Of a stretch of 60,701 bases of DNA, positions 54,807-60,701 are shown one piece after another (within the stretch, counting starts at the first letter, position 1; every line of letters starts with the position of its first letter). This DNA is from Lachnospiraceae bacterium (lineage in GTDB: Bacteria > Bacillota > Clostridia > Lachnospirales > Lachnospiraceae), in contig JAILRP010000012.1 of the NCBI GenBank assembly GCA_024698075.1, positions 1 to 60,701 on the forward strand, read 5' to 3'. Both the position numbers and the translations under genes were made by a program. The notes below the pieces were generated by a model. The model was not told the DNA's origin. It did not search any database and saw nothing but the letters and a program-made list of their open reading frames with translations.

Positions 54807-55811
54807 CTACCGTATCCGTTTATTCCAGTATCTGTCGTACCTGCTTCCTCTTTGGTCTGTCAGGCTGTAATTGTCCGCAAGATAATCACCGAAGTATTCG
54901 GAAAACTTTACCGCACCCGTGTAGTTGAGATGGCTTCCCATATCCGGAGTGTCCTGCCTGTAGTCAAGCCCGATATCCCTGCTGTACCGGTCAAAATTGA
55001 TATAGGTTATTCCGTATTCATCAGCGACCGCTTTTATCTGCGCATCGAGTGCGTCGCTCCAGTTGCTCGAGAGCGACGGTGCCTTGAACAGCATGACCTG
55101 TGTTCCCTTTTTCTGACATAGTTCAATGGACTTTCTCAGATATTCTTCATTCTTCGGGCTTATGACCTGTTCGGGATCACCGGCATATGTAAGATCCTCC
55201 GTCTCTGCAGGCCCGATCTCATCATCCCTGATGTATCCGTTCATCGTGACCGGCTTTAAATACCACGCATATCTGATATCATCCCATGTGAGCTCTTTCC
55301 ACCTCGAATGAAACCGAAACAGCGGAACGATGTAATCGGCCAGCTTCTCATCCTCTCCCATCGAGGCAAACGCACAGTTTATCTTGGAAGGGAAGAGCCT
55401 CATTCCATCCAGTGATTTTCGCGTGCTCGGTTCCTCCACAAAATCATCATCATATTTTATGAAGGTCGTATCTATGCAGACAAGGTCGCTCTTATGGTCA
55501 AACAGCGCATCTTCGATCATATAATACGTTATCCACATCGTCTGCGAGGCATTGCCGCGGACAAAGGAAGATATGCCGTTGTGTTCCCACAGGATCTGAG
55601 GATCCACGGCTGAGTATACGATCGACGATCCGGCAAAAAGCACATCCGAATATCGGGCGGCCGGGTAATATTCCTGCGTGATCCTGCCATCCTCGTTCTC
55701 CGTTATGTATTTGGGCATGAATATCCTGTTGAGCGTCACCACGAGGAAAACGATCAGCAATATCTTTAATATGACAGCCGCTGCTTTTTTGATCGGTCTT
55801 ATGTTCTTCAT
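54807..55811 (-). CDS. Membrane-anchored SGNH/GDSL-like protein of a dlt-like operon
   Basis: A 334-aa protein with an N-terminal membrane anchor (about residues 10-30) and an extracytoplasmic domain. The SGNH-type blocks are FAGSSIVYS (Ser62/63) and DMGSHLNYTGAVKF (Asp and His near the C-terminus). It plays the DltD position: an SGNH esterase-like protein paired with an MBOAT acyltransferase. I start it at the ATG at 55811 (AAGGG 9 bases upstream); the TTG at 55820 is less likely. It is probably the enzyme that transfers or trims the aminoacyl group on the outer polymer; the substrate is unknown. Confidence 0.83.
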   Translation of the reverse strand: MKNIRPIKKAAAVILKILLIVFLVVTLNRIFMPKYITENEDGRITQEYYPAARYSDVLFAGSSIVYSAVDPQILWEHNGISSFVRGNASQTMWITYYMIEDALFDHKSDLVCIDTTFIKYDDDFVEEPSTRKSLDGMRLFPSKINCAFASMGEDEKLADYIVPLFRFHSRWKELTWDDIRYAWYLKPVTMNGYIRDDEIGPAETEDLTYAGDPEQVISPKNEEYLRKSIELCQKKGTQVMLFKAPSLSSNWSDALDAQIKAVADEYGITYINFDRYSRDIGLDYRQDTPDMGSHLNYTGAVKFSEYFGDYLADNYSLTDQRGSRYDRYWNKRIR

Positions 55812-55867
55812 ATAAAACAACCCTTCGGGAGCGGATCATGCCCCGGCAGATCCGGTATCATCATTCT

Positions 55868-57463
55868 TCAGAAAGCTCCGTATATGAACGATGCCGCATC
55901 ATATCCCGGTCCGTAATAGCCGAACACCGAAACCGCAACGATCAGGAGCGAGAGAAACACCCACTGTACAGGGACCGGAAGTGAAAAAATACGGAGCCTT
56001 ACACTTCCTTTTCTGGCGGCCATATCGACCGCGAACATGATGATAATAGCTATGGCCGCAACGATAAGATCCTCCATGGGAAGGTTAAGGTTCTCATATA
56101 TGTTCACGATATCAAATGTGCCCCATCCGGAAAAAACATACCTAAAAGCCGTAAACGCATCCCCGACATCCGCGCTTATGTCAAACAGGCGCAGAAAGGA
56201 CATGAGCCAGAACGTCTTGCCCGCACGGTATATCTTCATGATGACATCATCTTCTTTCAGATATAATATCCTGCATATCTTTTCCGACAGAGGGGCAAGC
56301 TCCGTTCCGAGCACAATGAAAACATAATTGAAGAGGCCCCAGACGACGAACCGCATCTCCGAACCGTGCCACATTCCGGTAAGAGCCCATACAAAGAGCA
56401 TCGGGACATATATCGGGATGCGCTTTCCAAGTGCGGGCATTTTATGCTCCCTTACTGATTTTCCGATGCGAAGCACCGTCTTGTTCACGGACAGCGGATA
56501 GAAGATATAATCCTTGAACCATGTTCCGAGCGTAATATGCCATCTCTGCCAGTATTCGGATATCGACTTCGAGAAGAACGGCCTCTCAAAGTTCTCCGCA
56601 AGCTTTATTCCGAACATCTCGGCGACACCGGCGGCAACATCTATCCCGCCCGAAAAATCACCGTATATCTGCATCGAGTATGCGAAAATGGCAAGGATCA
56701 GATAAAAGCCCCTGTATGTCTCCTTCTGTGCCATGGTTCCGGAAACAAAGCCCGCAAGGCGATCGGCGATGACCAGCTTCTTAAAAAGTCCCCACATTAT
56801 CCGGTAAAAGCCGGAGCGTATCCGGGAAAAATCAAAATCCTTTGGAGAGAAAAGTTCGGGTGCGAGCTGCCCGAATCGGCTTATCGGTCCCTGTACTATC
56901 TGAGGGAAGAAAGAAACATAAAGCGCAAACTTTAGGAAGTTCCTCTCCCTGCCGTACTTACTGTAATATATATCGATCAGATATCCCATTGTCTGGAAAG
57001 TGTAAAATGATATGCCAAGCGGAAGCAGAACGCTCCTGAATGGTATGAAATCAGTGCTCCCAAAATGAGTCAGGCGGAACAGGTTGATATGCGCTATGGC
57101 AAGATTGGCATATTTAACGTATGCGAGTATCCCGAAATTAAGTAAGAGCGCCAATACAAGGACGATCTTCTGTTTCTTTTTGGCAGACTGCTTATATGCC
57201 TTCTTATCATCTTTGGAAAGACTTTTGCCCGCGTCTCTTATATATGCTTCCGCGCGGCCGCGCATCTGCTCGATGAGAGCTGCCGCAGCATATGCTGAGA
57301 CAGTGGTCACGGCAATATAAATAAAATTATCGGTGCCGCTCTGTCCATAAAACACATAGCTTGCGATAAGCAGAATGACCCATCTGTAATCCTTCGGAAA
57401 GACATAATAAAGAATGAGCGCGACGGTCACGAACAGAGCAAAGTCGACGGAAATAAATGACAT
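55868..57463 (-). CDS. MBOAT-family O-acyltransferase (DltB-like)
   Basis: Integral membrane acyltransferase of the MBOAT family, with about eleven membrane segments over 531 aa. The catalytic His is in TGMWHGSEMRFVVWG, and the PLGISFYTFQTMGYLIDIYY and YGDFSGGIDVAAG signatures are present. In the Dlt pathway DltB moves the D-alanyl group from the carrier protein to the outside; alginate and PatA-type MBOATs do this with acetyl groups. Here the carrier protein gene lies just upstream, which supports a carrier-dependent type. I use the ATG at 57463; GTG at 57469 is the alternative. Confidence 0.92.
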   Translation of the reverse strand: MSFISVDFALFVTVALILYYVFPKDYRWVILLIASYVFYGQSGTDNFIYIAVTTVSAYAAAALIEQMRGRAEAYIRDAGKSLSKDDKKAYKQSAKKKQKIVLVLALLLNFGILAYVKYANLAIAHINLFRLTHFGSTDFIPFRSVLLPLGISFYTFQTMGYLIDIYYSKYGRERNFLKFALYVSFFPQIVQGPISRFGQLAPELFSPKDFDFSRIRSGFYRIMWGLFKKLVIADRLAGFVSGTMAQKETYRGFYLILAIFAYSMQIYGDFSGGIDVAAGVAEMFGIKLAENFERPFFSKSISEYWQRWHITLGTWFKDYIFYPLSVNKTVLRIGKSVREHKMPALGKRIPIYVPMLFVWALTGMWHGSEMRFVVWGLFNYVFIVLGTELAPLSEKICRILYLKEDDVIMKIYRAGKTFWLMSFLRLFDISADVGDAFTAFRYVFSGWGTFDIVNIYENLNLPMEDLIVAAIAIIIMFAVDMAARKGSVRLRIFSLPVPVQWVFLSLLIVAVSVFGYYGPGYDAASFIYGAF

Positions 57464-57465
57464 TA

Positions 57466-57693
57466 TCACTCTTCCTCAAGGTTTTCCACAAGTTCCGCTA
57501 TCGCCTTTGCCGAATTGAAGTTTTCGGGTACCATGTGTTCCGCTGTTATCTCTATGTCGAATTCATCCATGAGCTCACCCACAACGGTCACGACATCAAA
57601 AGAATCAAATATCCTCTTGTCGATGAGTCCGGTCTCCGTTTCATAGTCAACCTCCGGATGAACGCTTTTTAATATCTCGATTATCCTGTCCAT
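57466..57693 (-). CDS. Acyl/aminoacyl carrier protein (DltC-like)
   Basis: A 75-aa acidic carrier protein. The phosphopantetheine site is Ser31 in IFDSFDVVTVV, a DSx variant without the usual Leu after Ser (DSL in most ACPs). Length and position right after the AMP ligase gene fit DltC. It should carry the activated amino acid as a thioester to the MBOAT protein. GGAGG precedes the ATG. It lies 15 bases after the ligase gene and overlaps or abuts the MBOAT start. Confidence 0.9.
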   Translation of the reverse strand: MDRIIEILKSVHPEVDYETETGLIDKRIFDSFDVVTVVGELMDEFDIEITAEHMVPENFNSAKAIAELVENLEEE

Positions 57694-57708
57694 ATGAAAA
57701 TCCTCCGT

Positions 57709-59211
57709 TTACAACATTTCCTTCAGAGCCACCCTGTCGGCTTTTCCGTTCCTAAGCATCGGGAAATCATCGAGCCTGTTAAATACATTCGGTATCATAT
57801 AACGCTGCAGGCGTCTTTTCAGTGCCTCCAGAAGAGCTGCCTCGTCATACGCATCCGTTTCGTAGAAAAGCACGATCTTATCCTTGCCGCCGTCATAAAG
57901 GCAGCATGCATTCTTCATATTGGGAAGTGCCATGGCAGCGGTCTCGATCTCTCCGAGCTCTATCCTGTGTCCCATATGCTTTATCTGAAAATCCTTACGG
58001 GAAACGAATACAAGGTCATGATCCTCATTGTATTTGGCAAGGTCCCCCGTCCTGTATATCTTTTCGCTGTAGTAAGGATTCAGGGGATTCTGCACAAACA
58101 CCTCGTCGCTCTTTTCCCTTGCGTTGTAATATCCGAGCGCAAGGCAGCTGCCCTTTACGCATATCTCACCGACCGTATCCGCTCTGCTTATGAGGCGGTC
58201 GTCCTCATCGAGCAGAAAGACCTCCGTGTTTCTGAAAGCTTTGCCTATGGGAATCGTCTCGCCCTCATCGTAGAGCCTGTCAACGACATGGTATGTGCAT
58301 ACACCCGTGATCTCGGTCGGCCCGTATATCTGGACGAATGTGGCCTCGGGATAATTTTCCTTCCAGTAGTCATATACCTTGACCGGCATTGATTCAGCCC
58401 CGAATATTATCTTGCGAAGCTGCTTCGGACGGATGGATGCAAAGCCCTTGAACATCGAAACCATCTTCATTGCAGACGGAACCCATCTTATCGTCGTGAC
58501 CTCGTGCTTCTCCAGAAACTCAAGAAGACGGAGCGGCACGGAAAAATGATCGATCGGAACAATGCACATCGTGGCATGCACGGCAAGTGCACAGTATATG
58601 TCTATGAGAGATGCATCAAAATAAAACGGTGCCTGGTTGGCTATGACATCAGATTCCGTGATGCCGATCTCGCCGACAAATGCCGTCATGTAATCTATCA
58701 GGGAGCGGTGGCTTACTACCACGCCCTTCGGGACTCCCGTCGAGCCCGAAGTATACAGGACGTAAACCGGATCCGTATCAAGCGCCGTATCAAACCGGGC
58801 TTTCAGAAGTTGCTCATCGATCGGAGTCTCGACCATCTCCTCGAACAGGAACACATTTGCCGAGTACTTTCTTGCCAGGTCATAATAAGTCATATCCGTT
58901 ATGACTGCGGCCGGTTTGAGATTTTCAACGATCAGCCTTATGCGCATCTCCGGCATGGCGGTATCGAGCGGAACATAGAAGTTCCTGCTGTAAACGCATC
59001 CCCAGAATGCCGCGAGCGCCTTGGGCGACTTATCCATATATATGATGATCGGACGGCATTTAACGTTAAGGCGGCCGATAAGCTTGGTCCCGATGGCCTT
59101 TACGTCCTTCAGCATCCTTTCATATGTATAGCTTGTCTGCTCATCGAAATATGCTGTTTTTTCCGGCGCCGCCTTGGCGCTTTCAAAAAGGAATTCGAGT
59201 ATGTTGTTCAT
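57709..59211 (-). CDS. Amino-acid adenylating enzyme, DltA-like
   Basis: Activates an amino acid with ATP and loads it on the carrier protein. The 500-aa ANL-superfamily protein has the P-loop YTSGSTGVPKG (153-163), the amino-group binding FDASLID (Asp199), YGPTE (296-300), RTGD (387-390) and the catalytic Lys490 in GKADR. In D-alanine-specific DltA a Cys sits in FCGE; here it is Gly271 (FGAE). The adjacent pocket position is Arg242 (IRWVPS), where DltA has Thr. An Arg there suggests an acidic side chain, which is inference. It starts directly after the tyrS stop without a gap. Confidence 0.88.
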   Translation of the reverse strand: MNNILEFLFESAKAAPEKTAYFDEQTSYTYERMLKDVKAIGTKLIGRLNVKCRPIIIYMDKSPKALAAFWGCVYSRNFYVPLDTAMPEMRIRLIVENLKPAAVITDMTYYDLARKYSANVFLFEEMVETPIDEQLLKARFDTALDTDPVYVLYTSGSTGVPKGVVVSHRSLIDYMTAFVGEIGITESDVIANQAPFYFDASLIDIYCALAVHATMCIVPIDHFSVPLRLLEFLEKHEVTTIRWVPSAMKMVSMFKGFASIRPKQLRKIIFGAESMPVKVYDYWKENYPEATFVQIYGPTEITGVCTYHVVDRLYDEGETIPIGKAFRNTEVFLLDEDDRLISRADTVGEICVKGSCLALGYYNAREKSDEVFVQNPLNPYYSEKIYRTGDLAKYNEDHDLVFVSRKDFQIKHMGHRIELGEIETAAMALPNMKNACCLYDGGKDKIVLFYETDAYDEAALLEALKRRLQRYMIPNVFNRLDDFPMLRNGKADRVALKEML

Positions 59212-60450
59212 TTACTGACCTTTGGAGAAAATCACTTTTTTGAAATTCTTCTTACCTTTCCTGATAATGCGTCCGCTGCCGAAATCACCCGAACCTATCG
59301 AATAGAAAGGATCGCTGACCTTTTCGCCGTCAACGGATACGCCGCCACCTTCAACGCATCTCCTCGCGTCCGATCTTGAAGTGGCAAAGCCGCACTTGAT
59401 GAGAATGGCCTGAATGTCGATGCTGCCATCCTTAAGGTCGGCTTCTTCTATCTCGACCGTAGGCATGTTATCGGAATCGCCCGATGTGAATATGGCCCTT
59501 GAAGCGCTTTGTGCTTTTTCGGCCTCCTCTTCGCCATGAACGAGCTTTGTAAGTTCGTACGCCAGTATCTCTTTTGCTTCGTTGAGCTTAGCGCCCTCCC
59601 ATCCGTTCATCTTATCGATCTCATCAAGCGGGAGGAAAGTCAGCATGCGGATGCACTTTAATACATCGGCATCATCAACATTTCTCCAGTACTGGTAAAA
59701 CTCGTACGGGCTTGTCTTGTCCGGATCGAGCCATACGGCACCTCCGACCGTCTTTCCCATCTTCTGCCCCTCGGAATTAAGAAGGAGCGTTATGGTCATC
59801 GCATCTGCCTTCTTCTCACCGTACTTCTTTCTGATGAGCTCACGTCCGCCGAGCATGTTGCTCCACTGGTCGTCCCCGCCGAACTGGAGGTTGCATCCGT
59901 ATCTCCTGTAAAGCTCGAGGAAATCGTAGCTCTGCATTATCATGTAATTGAACTCAAGGAATGACAGGCCGCCGTCACGCTCAAGCCTCTGTTTATAACA
60001 TTCCGCTCTCAGCATGTTGTTTACGTGAAAATCAGCGCCAACTTCACGCAGCAGATCGACGTAATTGAGGCTTAAGAGCCAGTCGGCATTATTGACCATT
60101 ATGGCTTTGCCTTCCGAAAAATCGATGAACCTGCTCATCTGGCGCTTGAAGCATTCTATGTTATGTTCGATAGTCTCCTTAGTGAGCATTTTACGCATCT
60201 CGGTCTTCCCCGAAGGATCACCGATCATCCCGGTTCCGCCGCCGAGAAGCGCTATCGGCCTGTTGCCTGCCATCTGAAGCCTCTTCATGAGGCAAAGTGC
60301 CATGAAATGTCCGACATGAAGGCTGTCAGCCGTCGGGTCGAATCCTATATAGAAAGTGGCCTGCCCATTATCTATCAGCTCCCTGATCCGTTCCTCATCG
60401 GTAACCTGGGCGATAAGCCCGCGTGCCACAAGTTCATCATAGATCTTCAT
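59212..60450 (-). CDS. tyrS: Tyrosyl-tRNA synthetase TyrS
   Basis: Class I synthetase that charges tRNA-Tyr. At 412 aa it has the HIGH motif as HVGH ([12 protein letters not shown]), the KMSKS variant KMGKT, tyrosine-binding YIGFDPTA and QSYDFLELY, and a C-terminal S4-like RNA-binding domain ([22 protein letters not shown]). GGAGG precedes the ATG. Its own promoter gives only a 30-base leader, so there is no T-box. The dlt-like genes follow with no gap and no terminator, implying one transcript. Confidence 0.97.
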   Translation of the reverse strand: MKIYDELVARGLIAQVTDEERIRELIDNGQATFYIGFDPTADSLHVGHFMALCLMKRLQMAGNRPIALLGGGTGMIGDPSGKTEMRKMLTKETIEHNIECFKRQMSRFIDFSEGKAIMVNNADWLLSLNYVDLLREVGADFHVNNMLRAECYKQRLERDGGLSFLEFNYMIMQSYDFLELYRRYGCNLQFGGDDQWSNMLGGRELIRKKYGEKKADAMTITLLLNSEGQKMGKTVGGAVWLDPDKTSPYEFYQYWRNVDDADVLKCIRMLTFLPLDEIDKMNGWEGAKLNEAKEILAYELTKLVHGEEEAEKAQSASRAIFTSGDSDNMPTVEIEEADLKDGSIDIQAILIKCGFATSRSDARRCVEGGGVSVDGEKVSDPFYSIGSGDFGSGRIIRKGKKNFKKVIFSKGQ

Positions 60451-60490
60451 ATCAGTCCTCCATTTTCTGTTAAATATCAGTCATTTCTGA

Positions 60491-60518
60491 ATTATAGCAT
60501 TTACAGGCATTAAGTCAA
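60491..60518 (-). promoter_or_regulatory. Sigma-A promoter of the tyrS/dlt-like/eam operon
   Basis: Minus-strand -35 TTGACT (60513-60518), 16-base spacer, -10 TATAAT (60491-60496). The predicted start is near 60484. It appears to drive tyrS and, through tight spacing, the five downstream genes. Confidence 0.82.
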
Positions 60519-60525
60519 TGCAAAC

Positions 60526-60552
60526 AAAAAAGGCGTGGCAAGCCACGCCTTT
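60526..60552 (-). terminator. Intrinsic terminator of pckA
   Basis: Perfect 11-bp stem AAAGGCGTGGC/GCCACGCCTTT (60529-60539 and 60542-60552), two-base loop, then TTTG on the minus strand. It follows the pckA stop by 22 bases. Confidence 0.92.
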
Positions 60553-60574
60553 ATATGTACAGTTAAAACTCAGA

Positions 60575-60701
60575 TCAAAGCTGAGGTCCGGCTGCGACAA
60601 GAGCCTTTCCTGCTTCGTTCGTCTCGTACTTCTTGAAGTTCTTGATGAACCTTCCGGCAAGATCCTTTGCCTTCTCTTCCCATTCGGATGCATTCGCATA
60701 T
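60575..60701 (-). CDS. pckA: ATP-dependent phosphoenolpyruvate carboxykinase, C-terminal end only
   Basis: I translated the last 41 codons visible on the minus strand. They contain [18 protein letters not shown] and end in [12 protein letters not shown], the conserved C-terminus of ATP-type PckA, which converts oxaloacetate to PEP. The rest lies outside the window. The terminator right after it marks it as the end of its own transcription unit. Confidence 0.85.
   Translation of the reverse strand, partial: YANASEWEEKAKDLAGRFIKNFKKYETNEAGKALVAAGPQL

Noticed and set aside
57466-59211. Reading the ligase/carrier pair as a plain D-alanine DltA/DltC
   Set aside because: The DltA Cys is missing and the pocket carries an Arg. 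The pathway logic is dlt-like but the D-alanine label is not supported.
1-60701. Mobile elements, prophage, CRISPR arrays, defence islands
   Set aside because: I saw no transposase, integrase, repeat-spacer array or restriction gene; the window is core chromosome apart from the dlt-like operon and the InlB-repeat gene.

Overview
The window looks like the chromosome of a Gram-positive anaerobe of the class Clostridia, most likely a Lachnospiraceae member. The evidence is the mixture of families: Asp23/Gls24, FakA-type DAK2, RecU, a YtfJ/GerW-like protein, the TIGR03960/DUF2344 radical-SAM pair, the short-form HisG with HisZ, and well-formed sigma-A promoters and intrinsic terminators. About 95% of the genes lie on the minus strand. 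Only rpmB, an HD-GYP gene and a diguanylate cyclase gene are on the plus strand. I see no rRNA, tRNA, CRISPR array, prophage or insertion sequence. Gene density is high and many genes overlap by 1-4 bases.

Layout, left to right (transcription runs mainly right to left). (1) 1-8841: miaA (cut by the window edge), mutL and mutS, then RNase G and the DUF2344/radical-SAM pair. (2) 8867-9827: a single secreted InlB-repeat protein with its own promoter and terminator. (3) 9853-14740: a compact histidine cluster. It has a natural HisZ-HisG fusion, hisD, hisB, and a three-domain protein with a degenerate HisA/HisF-like barrel in front of HisI-HisE. (4) 14726-20239: recU, an RluA-type pseudouridine synthase, an unknown membrane protein, a HAD phosphatase, rsmF and pepD. 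(5) 20269-26298: a parE-parC-rsmD-coaD operon plus a coiled-coil protein, bounded by a promoter and a terminator. (6) 26299-30569: Gls24, FakA-like and recG. (7) 30603-34247: rpmB; a ytfJ/DUF2953/small-protein operon; a degenerate HD-GYP gene; a NUDIX gene. (8) 34283-39238: a class B PBP, a SEDS (FtsW/RodA) protein and a U32 peptidase-family protein. (9) 39263-42223: zapA, ruvB, ruvA, a Gx/HepI-like membrane protein and a NusG-II protein. (10) 42282-49000: a diguanylate cyclase, a divergent EF-G paralogue, gpmI, a PilZ protein and queA. (11) 48942-53540: pheT, pheS, yihY and a structured non-coding RNA, probably 6S RNA. (12) 53572-60518: tyrS followed without a gap by a dlt-like operon (AMP ligase, carrier protein, MBOAT, SGNH protein) that ends with glutamate 2,3-aminomutase. 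(13) The last bases encode the C-terminus of PEP carboxykinase.

The most interesting unit is region 12. The AMP ligase lacks the Cys that marks D-alanine-specific DltA and has an Arg in the predicted side-chain pocket. The last gene has the Lys and Asn that mark glutamate 2,3-aminomutase rather than lysine 2,3-aminomutase. Together they suggest, as inference only, an envelope or polymer aminoacylation system that uses glutamate or beta-glutamate instead of D-alanine. Other points of note are the HisZ-HisG fusion, the 6S-like RNA, a predicted leaderless NusG-II mRNA, a promoter embedded in a terminator hairpin, and a small c-di-GMP set (GGDEF, HD-GYP with Tyr-Asp in place of His-Asp, PilZ).
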